A stretch of 45,742 bases of DNA from Planctomycetota bacterium (GTDB taxonomy: Bacteria; Planctomycetota; UBA8108; UBA1146): assembly GCA_016776905.1 (NCBI GenBank), contig JADHSM010000001.1, forward strand, positions 1-45,742, given 5' to 3'. Each line of letters opens with the position of its first letter. Within the stretch, counting starts at the first letter, position 1. Position numbers and translations under genes: made by a program. The notes beneath the pieces are model-generated. The model was not told where the DNA came from and searched no databases. It saw only the letters and a program-made list of their open reading frames with translations. Of this stretch, positions 18,426 through 25,067 are shown piece after piece.

Positions 18426-18469
18426 GAATGATCCCGAACGAATGATCCCGAACGAATGTGATCCCGAAC
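18426..18469. repeat. Three tandem copies of a 14-base unit upstream of the thioredoxin-like gene
   Basis: Unit gaatgatcccgaac occurs at 18426 and 18440 exactly, and at 18454 with two extra bases. It lies in the divergent intergenic region (18226-18510), 40 bases before the ATG of the thioredoxin-like gene. It could be an operator or leader element, or simply one of the short tandem duplications seen elsewhere in the window. Confidence 0.85.
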
Positions 18470-18510
18470 AACGGATTGTGCTCTCCCTTAGGAGAGTGAA
18501 AGGAAGACTA

Positions 18511-19518
18511 ATGAAATCGCAGTATCGCAGGCAAGTTGACGTAAGGGGCTTTTCATTTGCTCTATTGCTGTCAGCTCTGATCAGTTTGCCGGCTTTTGCT
18601 GGTTCGGAGGTCGGTGATACCGCTCCTGAACTCAAGCCTAAGGGTTGGTTCAACATGGAGTCGGGAACGACTTGGCAGGACCTTGAAGGCAAACTTATTC
18701 TTATCGAAAAATGGGCGACTTGGTGAGGACCCTGCAAGGGTCAGATTCCGCACCTTAACTCTTTACACAAAGAGTATGGAACGCGCGGTCTGGTCGTCAT
18801 CGGGGTCACCGATGAAGCAGAAGCCATTGCCAAGCCTTACGTCGACAAGAATAAGATGACTTACCCCGTTGCTTTTGGCGGCGGAGCTAAGGATTACAAG
18901 ACACGCGGAATCCCTCATTCATGGCTTGTCGGCCCGGATGGAAAAGTGGTCTGGAAGGGGCATCCCGCCTCGCTGAACAACTCGATTATCGACAAGCATA
19001 TTGTCGGTGCGAGAATCGGTCCCAAGATCCAGATTCCTGACGAGTTTTCAAAAGCACAGGGCTACGCTAAAAACGGAGCATTCGGCAAGGCCTACTCCGA
19101 TTTGACCAAGCAAGCCAATATAGCGAAAACACCGGAGCTTAAAAAAGCAGCCAATGATGCCATGAAGTCGATTGAAGACTACGGTGACAAGAGATTTGCT
19201 GCGATTGAAAAGATGAAAGCCGCCCGTCGCTATGTCGATGGCATTGGTGCTCTTCAGCGTGAAATCACCGCCTTCAAAGGTATGGACATTGGTAAGAAGT
19301 TTGAGTCAGAGTTGAAGGCCTGGAAGAAAGACAAGAAAATTAAGGCAGAGATCTCTGGTTCTGAAATGTTGGCAGAAGCGGAAACATTGGTAAAGCGCGG
19401 TAAGTACAAGAGTGCTGCCAAGATTTACGCACAGCTTTCGAAGGCAAAGAAGTTCGACGGAACAGAAGCCCAAAAGGAAGCAGAGATTCGTTTCCAAGAG
19501 ATTCAAAAGTACCTTTAA
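18511..19518 (+). CDS. Thioredoxin/TlpA-like protein with W-U-G-P-C active site: probable selenoprotein
   Basis: Read through TGA at 18724-18726 this is a 335-residue exported protein with Sec at position 72. ATG at 18511 has AGGAAGA upstream and starts a signal peptide ending near LPAFAG. The thioredoxin fold follows: DTAPELKPKGW, LILIEKWATW, then U-G-P-C-K, LVVIGVTDE, the cis-proline loop RGIPHSWLVGPDGKVVWKG. In the family this active site is W-C-x-x-C, so the TGA replaces the attacking cysteine. After TGA the frame is open for 43 codons before the next ATG (18856), all similar to TlpA. After about residue 180 comes an alanine/lysine-rich helical extension of about 155 residues. The gene is divergent from two DUF1573 genes, one also with a TGA at its Cys. 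The resolving Cys75 is kept. Read without Sec it would be two truncated frames. Confidence 0.85.
18724..18775 (+). promoter_or_regulatory. Candidate SECIS region of the thioredoxin-like gene
   Basis: Three hairpins are possible after the TGA. The first is a perfect 6-bp stem GACCCT/AGGGTC with loop GCA (18728-18742), but its loop starts only 7 bases after TGA. Outer bases GGTG (18722-18725) can pair with CACC (18751-18754) below it. An alternative is AAGGGT paired with GC and CCTT around one bulged A (18736-18756), with an 8-base loop 15 bases after TGA. The third is a perfect 7-bp stem ACTCTTT/AAAGAGT, loop ACAC (18758-18775), lacking a loop G. Which one, if any, SelB uses cannot be decided here. 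Confidence 0.45.
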
Positions 19519-19540
19519 ACTTTCGAATTGTGCTATCTCA

Positions 19541-19585
19541 CTAAAAAAGGTCCCGCAGGTTTCGCCTGCGGGACCTTTTTTTATG
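19541..19585. terminator. Bidirectional rho-independent terminator between converging genes
   Basis: Stem GGTCCCGCAGG / CCTGCGGGACC with loop TTTCG is flanked by AAAAAA on the left and TTTTTTT on the right. It can end both the thioredoxin-like gene (plus) and gap (minus). Confidence 0.93.
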
Positions 19586-19603
19586 AAATCACACTCGTCA
19601 GAT

Positions 19604-20596
19604 TCATGATTTGACGCGATCGATCAAATCTACAACTCTGTTGGAGTATCCCCACTCATTATCATACCAAGATAGAACCTTGGCACTGTGAGTCCCCACG
19701 GCCTGAGTCAATTGTGAGTCGAAGATGGAAGAGTGGGGGTTACCGATGATGTCGGAAGAGACGATAGGATCGGTACAGTATTCGAGGATGCCAGAAAGAG
19801 GGCCACTCGCGGCTGTAGCGATCGCCTCGTTGATATCTTGGGTGGTTACCGATTTTTCAAATGTAGCAACCAGGTCGACTACGGATCCATCGATGACGGG
19901 AACCCGCATCGCCATACCATCCAGCTTACCTTCGAGTTCTGGAAGTACCTTACCGACAGCACGAGCGGCTCCCGTAGAAGTGGGAATGGTATTTTCTCCT
20001 GCGGCTCGACTTCTTCTTAAATCTTTGTGATACCAGTCGGAAAGACTTTGATCGTTGGTGTAAGCGTGAACAGTCGTCATGACTCCACGTATCAATCCGA
20101 AAGAGTCATTGAGTACCTTTGCCAACGGAGCAAGGCAGTTGGTGGTACAGGAGGCGTTTGAAACGATGCGATGTGATGGTTTCAAGATGTCGTCGTTGAC
20201 TCCCAAAACCAGCAGCGCGTCGATGTCGTCCTTGGGGGGGACGGTGAGGATGACCTTCTCTGCTCCCGCATCGATGTGAAGTTGGCATTCTGCTCTAGAT
20301 CTGAATCTACCTGTGGATTCTATGACAACGTCGACTCCAAGGTCTTTCCAGGGAAGGCTCGCAGGATCTCTCTCTGCCAGCATTCTACAATCCTGTTTGT
20401 CAGTAGTGAGAACACCGTTCTCAAGAGTGACGCTGCCCGAAAATGGACCCATGACGGAATCGTATTTGAGCAGGTAAGCCAAAGACTTTGGATCCGAAAT
20501 GTCATTGATGGCGACGACTTTAAGGTCGTCGCGTTCAGCGAGGATACGGAAGACGCTTCTTCCTATTCGACCAAATCCGTTGATGGCGATCTTCAT
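19604..20596 (-). CDS. gap: Glyceraldehyde-3-phosphate dehydrogenase
   Basis: 330 residues, the normal GAPDH length. It oxidises glyceraldehyde 3-phosphate to 1,3-bisphosphoglycerate with NAD(P) in glycolysis or the reverse in gluconeogenesis. ATG at 20596 has AGGAGG upstream and overlaps the stop of the upstream GAPDH-like gene as ATGA; the longer open frame to 20692 is not supported. Motifs: N-terminal nucleotide-binding INGFGRIGRSVFR, catalytic SNASCTTNCLAP with Cys150, catalytic His in TVHAYTNDQ, then DLRRSRAAGENTIPTSTGAA, and the C-terminal WYDNEWGYSNRVVDL. All expected catalytic residues are present, in contrast to the paralogue upstream. Confidence 0.95.
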   Translation of the reverse strand: MKIAINGFGRIGRSVFRILAERDDLKVVAINDISDPKSLAYLLKYDSVMGPFSGSVTLENGVLTTDKQDCRMLAERDPASLPWKDLGVDVVIESTGRFRSRAECQLHIDAGAEKVILTVPPKDDIDALLVLGVNDDILKPSHRIVSNASCTTNCLAPLAKVLNDSFGLIRGVMTTVHAYTNDQSLSDWYHKDLRRSRAAGENTIPTSTGAARAVGKVLPELEGKLDGMAMRVPVIDGSVVDLVATFEKSVTTQDINEAIATAASGPLSGILEYCTDPIVSSDIIGNPHSSIFDSQLTQAVGTHSAKVLSWYDNEWGYSNRVVDLIDRVKS

Positions 20597-21627
20597 GACG
20601 TCCTCCTGTCTCCGCTTGTAGTACTCTGGGGACCGACTTGCGAGATGAGGTCGACGATTCGATTTGAAATACCACCGCCTTGTTCGTACCAACCGATGAC
20701 CTTGAGCAGGACATCGTCGGTCACGAGAGTGGCCAAGCTGTCAAAGAGACAAGAAGCAGGATTCCCATTCATATCGCTCGATACGATCGGTTGATCTGTG
20801 AAATCGAGAACGCCTTTAAGAATCGTTTGGGAAGCACTGCGGAATACTTCATTCACTTCAGAAGCCTTTACGGGGCGTTTCATTTGAACGGTCAGGTCTG
20901 AACAAGACACCTCGGCAACGGGAACGTTCAGTTTGATCCCTTTAAACTTCCCCTTCAAATGAGGGAATAGTTCTTCAACCGCTTCATCCGTCCATGTCGT
21001 TTGAGGGACGATGTTTTGCATCGCTGCTCTTGATCTTCGCAGGTCGCCCTGTGTTGGGACATCTGTGAGGCTTTGATCGGAGGTGTATGCATGTACAGAA
21101 GTAAACGAACCTTCTTCAACACCGAAAGCGTCGTCCAGAACCTTGAGCATCAATGCGGTAGCATTCGCTGTTGAGGAACCGACAGAAATGATTCTGTGGG
21201 ATCTCTCTATTTGATCTGGAGTCACTCCACAAATATGAAGGTGGTCGATATCGTCTGTCGGAGGTGTGGAAAGGATGACCCGATCCGCTCCTTGATCGAG
21301 ATGCTTCTGAAGATCTGTACGAGATCTATATTTGCCTGTCGCTTCGACAACCACATCCACGCCAAAATCAAACCATGGGATTTGTCCGGGTTCTTTGTGG
21401 TGGAATACGGGGATTTGCCGACCTCGGGAGTAGAGAGAATCGTCGAGGACACGAATCGGTTCCTCGAAAGACCCTCTGAGAGAATCAAATCGCAGCAGGT
21501 ATTCCATGGAGTGAATATCTGCCAACTCATTGATGGCGACAATTTCGATGTCATCGCGACCATACATGGCTCTAAACACGTTTCGGCCTATACGACCGAA
21601 ACCCATCAGACCGACTCGAACGCTCAT
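20593..21627 (-). CDS. GAPDH paralogue lacking the catalytic cysteine
   Basis: 344 residues, collinear with GAPDH: MGFGRIGRNVFRAM at the N-terminus, DVVVEATGKYRSR, the His-containing SVHAYTSDQSL, DLRRSRAAMQNIVP, and VIGWYEQGGGISNRIVDL near the end. The active-site segment, SNASCTTNC in the partner, reads SVGSSTANA, so the catalytic Cys is Ser152 and the second conserved Cys is Ala156. The codons are TCC TCA, far from a single-base error for Cys plus the other changes. It should not form the thioester and is probably a non-catalytic subunit or regulator. Its stop overlaps the gap start by 4 bases (ATGA), so the two are translated together and may form mixed tetramers. ATG at 21627 has GGGAGAT upstream. 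Confidence 0.88.
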   Translation of the reverse strand: MSVRVGLMGFGRIGRNVFRAMYGRDDIEIVAINELADIHSMEYLLRFDSLRGSFEEPIRVLDDSLYSRGRQIPVFHHKEPGQIPWFDFGVDVVVEATGKYRSRTDLQKHLDQGADRVILSTPPTDDIDHLHICGVTPDQIERSHRIISVGSSTANATALMLKVLDDAFGVEEGSFTSVHAYTSDQSLTDVPTQGDLRRSRAAMQNIVPQTTWTDEAVEELFPHLKGKFKGIKLNVPVAEVSCSDLTVQMKRPVKASEVNEVFRSASQTILKGVLDFTDQPIVSSDMNGNPASCLFDSLATLVTDDVLLKVIGWYEQGGGISNRIVDLISQVGPQSTTSGDRRTS

Positions 21628-21763
21628 ACAGATCTCCCGTCCGGTGTGGAATCAACGGGCACCGGTGGAAACGGCGACTCCGCAGTGACAGAATAACAAT
21701 AAGTCGCTCGGATTTGTCAGAGATCCGGGATCTTCATAGAAAACCTAATTTGCGAGGTGACTT

Positions 21764-22879
21764 TTGAGACTTCAGGCCACATATCATTTGAAAACAACAG
21801 GTGAGAATGTCATGGATTTGGCCCGGGCTATGGCGATAGAGCTGACGGTTGAAGTCCCTGAATCCGTGATTGACCGATATCCAGACACCTCCAAAAACTT
21901 GGTGGCAAGAATCGAGTCTGTGCAGGAGATCGGTGATAGGACTCATCGATTGGTACTCTCTTTCTCTGAGAAGTTGCCAGGAAAAGACCTGACTCGCTGG
22001 CTCAATCTGTTGATGGGCAATTGTTCGATGATTCCGGGAGTGCGTCTCGTCGATGTGGAAGTGCCTGAAGAGCATTTGAAATCTTTCAGAGGGCCGCATC
22101 ATGGAATCCGGGGTGTACGCAACATCGTTGGCGTCATGGAGCGTCCTTTGGTGGCGACCGCTTTGAAACCGAGAGGGGCTCCGGGCAAAGATCTACAAAA
22201 GATCTGCAGAGAATTTGTCGTCGGTGGTGGAGACGTCATCAAGGACGATCATAATCTGATCGATGACTCGACAACGGAATTCAAACAACGAGTCACTGCC
22301 TGTGTCGATACGATTCGTGAGAGTCAAAAAGGTCGGCATGTTCTTTATCTCGTCAATTTGATGTCTCCAGATGAGACTCTTGAAGAGCGACTTTCCATCG
22401 CACTGGAAGCGGGGGCCGATGGTGCATTGTTGGCACCGTGGGTTCTCGGGTTGGACAGAACTCGACACCTTATCGATCAATATCCGGGAGTTTATTTAGG
22501 GCACCCTTCGATGAGTGGGATTTTGACGTCCCAAGGAGAGGGAGGCTTTTCACTGCCAGTGGTTCATGGATTATTTGCGCGATTAGCCGGTCTCGATGGA
22601 TCAGTTTTCGTCAATGCTGGAGGGCGCTTTAATACCACTCGAGAAGAGGGCCGCCAAATCGCAGAAAAGTTGCGATCCCCTATGGGGCATGTGGAACCGG
22701 GTTGGGCGATACCTGCTGGCGGGATGACTCCTGACAGAATTAGTGAAATGCTAGAGGACTACGGTTCGGATAGCATGATCCTGATGGGTGGGGCTTTATT
22801 AGCCGCTGAACAAGGTGTTACGGCATTAACTCGAGAGATAGTGGTATCGCTTCAAGAGAAGTTTTCCGCAGTCGACTAG
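21764..22879 (+). CDS. RuBisCO-like protein (form IV)
   Basis: 371 residues; RuBisCO-like proteins are usually 360-430. The TTG start at 21764 is supported by GAGGTGA just upstream and by the family-like beginning LQATYHLKT. It has the RuBisCO alpha/beta barrel: TALKPRGAP (first lysine, K135), then GGGDVIKDDHNL with K160 in the place of the carbamylated lysine and D162-H163 where RuBisCO has D-E. GHPSMSGIL, VNAGGRF and AGGMTP form later strands. The loop-6 lysine segment of true RuBisCO is not visible, so carbon fixation is unlikely. Known form IV proteins act in methionine salvage, the methylthioadenosine-isoprenoid shunt or as sugar-acid phosphate decarboxylases; the substrate here cannot be told. 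Divergent from the GAPDH pair. Confidence 0.87.
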   Translation: MRLQATYHLKTTGENVMDLARAMAIELTVEVPESVIDRYPDTSKNLVARIESVQEIGDRTHRLVLSFSEKLPGKDLTRWLNLLMGNCSMIPGVRLVDVEVPEEHLKSFRGPHHGIRGVRNIVGVMERPLVATALKPRGAPGKDLQKICREFVVGGGDVIKDDHNLIDDSTTEFKQRVTACVDTIRESQKGRHVLYLVNLMSPDETLEERLSIALEAGADGALLAPWVLGLDRTRHLIDQYPGVYLGHPSMSGILTSQGEGGFSLPVVHGLFARLAGLDGSVFVNAGGRFNTTREEGRQIAEKLRSPMGHVEPGWAIPAGGMTPDRISEMLEDYGSDSMILMGGALLAAEQGVTALTREIVVSLQEKFSAVD

Positions 22880-22945
22880 GACTACCCATGTGACTAGGAC
22901 TACCCATGTGACTAGGACTACCCATGTGACTCGGACTACCGATGG
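22874..22945. repeat. Four tandem copies of an 18-base unit at the end of the RuBisCO-like gene
   Basis: Unit gactaggactacccatgt starts at 22874, 22892 and 22910 without change and at 22928 with a few changes. The first copy contains the stop codon TAG of the RuBisCO-like gene. Confidence 0.95.
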
Positions 22946-23063
22946 CGAAGAACAGTATTTGTATTTTTATTGTGTTATTGGGAGTCTTGTTCGTGTCGGT
23001 GGCATTCCTTCGATAGTGGATGTCGTCATTTGAATCACTGTGAAGGAAAAGGAGATCTTAGAG

Positions 23064-23417
23064 ATGTCTTGGATAACTAAAGTCAGCCTTGTTGCAGTTT
23101 ATTTAGTGTCCGTCGTCATGATGTTCGGATCAGTGATGGCATATACGCAAGTCAAAGACCTTGCTCGACCCGATTCTTTTTCTCCTCCCAAAAATTACTA
23201 TTGGTGGAGTCATGAAATTATTGAAATGGCGAAGAAGTCGGCGGAGCAAGCGGGTTCGAGTCGTACCGAAGACATTATTGACGCTGCTCTCCCTACAGTT
23301 TATTTCAGTTTTGGGGCAGGGTTTTTAATGAGCGCAGGCTCCTCTTTTTTTCTAGTGCGCTCCATTCGCGCAAGGAGGGATGATCTCATTGCAGAACGGT
23401 ATCGTTCCGGGTCTTGA
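23064..23417 (+). CDS. Small membrane protein of unknown function
   Basis: 117 residues from ATG at 23064, with AAGGAG about ten bases upstream; the frame is open to GTG at 23040. Two hydrophobic segments, about 5-27 and 78-98, are separated by a polar loop with PKNYYWWSHEIIEMAKKSAEQAG, and the protein ends in a positively charged tail. No family recognised. Its end overlaps the start of the NamZ-like gene, so the two are probably cotranslated. Confidence 0.7.
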   Translation: MSWITKVSLVAVYLVSVVMMFGSVMAYTQVKDLARPDSFSPPKNYYWWSHEIIEMAKKSAEQAGSSRTEDIIDAALPTVYFSFGAGFLMSAGSSFFLVRSIRARRDDLIAERYRSGS

Positions 23418-24591
23418 TCGATTCATGTCAGAGGGGCTTCCAGCAATTCGAGGAGCCCGATTGGGAGTCTGTTGCCATCCTGCTGCTGTGGATTTGCAAC
23501 TCAGAGGACTACCAGAACGGTTGCTCTCTTCAGGAGTGACCGTCTCTCGATATTTTGCTCCTGAGCATGGTCTCCATGGTCAACTTCAGGATATGGAGTT
23601 GGTGACTTCTACGGAGCCTGAGGTGATCAGTCTCTACGGCTCAACAGAAGAATCTCTTCGACCTGTGGTTTCCTCCATATCAGACCTAGATGTCATCTTG
23701 TTTGATCTCAGAGACATCGGTACACGCTATTACACCTTTGCTGCCACCATGAAATACATGTTGGAGGCGGTGTCAGAAACGGATACTCGAATGATCATTC
23801 TCGATCGTCCTTGTCCTATCGGTGGGGATAAGGTTGAAGGTGGGATCGTTCAGCCTGGATTTGATAGTTTCGTCGGTGCACTGCCTGTTTCTGTTCGTCA
23901 CGGTATGACTCTCGGAGAACTGGCTCGATTCATGACCACTGAATTGGGAATCTCTGCGGATGTAGAGATCATTCCTTGTAGCGGTTGGCAAAGGCATCAG
24001 CGCCATGAACAGACCGGTTTACCGTGGGTGTTACCTTCACCAAATATGCCTTCACCAGAGACCGCGCTGATATATCCCGGCATGTGCCTAGTAGAGGGGA
24101 CAACCCTTTCAGAAGGTCGAGGGACGACCTTACCCTTCCATCTTGTGGGCGCGCCATATTTGTCTGGGCAGGAATTTGCTGATTGTGCTACGGGGCTCGC
24201 AAAAGATCTCGATTTGAAGGGGGTTCTCTTTCGCCCTGTCACATTTGTTCCTGGAATTCAGAAGCATCGGGGTGAGACGTGTCAGGGGATTCAAGTGCAT
24301 GTGACCTCCGCAGATGATCTTCATTCCCTGCTCTTGGGAATGGTTGTGATCACGGCGGCTGCCCTGACCTCAGGTTCGAAGTTCCAATGGCGTACAGAGG
24401 AATACGAGTTTGTGACTGAACCGATCGCCATCGACTTGCTCTGGGGTGCTGCTGATTTTAGAGAAACGGTGGATCGACTCAGGAATTCTGAAGGAGATCC
24501 TGCGCAAGCCCTCGAAGGTTTGTTGCGGTCGAGGGAATCAGAGCGTTTGATGTTTATAGAGCAAAGAGAGTCGTGTTTGCTGTACCCCTGA
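23389..24591 (+). CDS. namZ: DUF1343 / NamZ-family exo-beta-N-acetylmuramidase
   Basis: About 400 residues, family length. NamZ removes terminal N-acetylmuramic acid from peptidoglycan fragments, a step in wall recycling or use of other bacteria's walls. Motifs: ARLGVCCHPAAVD near the start, FAPEHGLHG, VISLYGS, DVILFDLRDIGTRYYTF, MIILDRPCPIGG, LSEGRGTTLPFHLVGAPYL and CQGIQVHVT. Start choice: AAGGAGG ends one base before the ATG at 23380, too close to use, but sits ten bases before the TTG at 23389, which I prefer. No obvious signal peptide, so cytoplasmic action or another export route is possible. The gene overlaps the small membrane protein gene before it and is 19 bases from the next one. 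Confidence 0.87.
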   Translation: MQNGIVPGLDRFMSEGLPAIRGARLGVCCHPAAVDLQLRGLPERLLSSGVTVSRYFAPEHGLHGQLQDMELVTSTEPEVISLYGSTEESLRPVVSSISDLDVILFDLRDIGTRYYTFAATMKYMLEAVSETDTRMIILDRPCPIGGDKVEGGIVQPGFDSFVGALPVSVRHGMTLGELARFMTTELGISADVEIIPCSGWQRHQRHEQTGLPWVLPSPNMPSPETALIYPGMCLVEGTTLSEGRGTTLPFHLVGAPYLSGQEFADCATGLAKDLDLKGVLFRPVTFVPGIQKHRGETCQGIQVHVTSADDLHSLLLGMVVITAAALTSGSKFQWRTEEYEFVTEPIAIDLLWGAADFRETVDRLRNSEGDPAQALEGLLRSRESERLMFIEQRESCLLYP

Positions 24592-24610
24592 TGAACGAGA
24601 GGGAATCGTC

Positions 24611-25060
24611 ATGTCGGAGACTCGTGAAAGTATTTCTGAGGCTCCCGCATGGGCGGCGACCGTTTTGCGTATTGCCGCCGTCTACAATGTTCTTTGGGGA
24701 GCTTTGACCATCTTGCTTCCCCAATGGTCACTCGGCTGGCTCATTCCACAGGAGCGTTTGATCGCTCTCGATCCTCTGACCTTAGTTTTCTGGCAATGCA
24801 TCGGCATGATTGTCGGGGTCTATGGCTTAGGGTATTGGGTTTCCGCAAAAGATCCTTTCCGTCACTGGCCCATCATTCTCGTCGGATTTCTCGGCAAGAT
24901 TTTTGGTCCCATCGGTTTTCTTCAGGGATTGTGGTTGGGAACTATTCCGCTGAGTTTTGGTTGGACGATTCTTGCCAATGACATCCTTTGGTGGTGGCCC
25001 TTCGGATTCATATTATGGGGAGCTTTTCAAGCCGCACGTCCAGAGATGAAGGATTCATAG
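24611..25060 (+). CDS. Four-helix integral membrane protein, function unknown
   Basis: 149 residues. ATG at 24611 has GAGAGGGA upstream. Four hydrophobic helices are visible: about 17-39, 55-76, 86-108 and 118-142, with many tryptophans and FGPIGFLQGLWLGTIP in the third. No catalytic motif. It lies 19 bases after the NamZ-like gene and is likely its operon partner. It converges with the DNA polymerase gene, with seven bases between the stops and no terminator visible. Confidence 0.75.
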   Translation: MSETRESISEAPAWAATVLRIAAVYNVLWGALTILLPQWSLGWLIPQERLIALDPLTLVFWQCIGMIVGVYGLGYWVSAKDPFRHWPIILVGFLGKIFGPIGFLQGLWLGTIPLSFGWTILANDILWWWPFGFILWGAFQAARPEMKDS

Positions 25061-25067
25061 GAAGCGC

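Noticed and set aside
18343..18726. Frame starting at 18343 as the start of the thioredoxin-like gene
   Set aside because: The part before 18511 is made of the gaatgatcccgaac repeats and has no signal character; ATG at 18511 has a ribosome binding site and a signal peptide.
18270..18753. Minus-strand frames overlapping the thioredoxin-like gene start
   Set aside because: Antisense shadows with no family motif.
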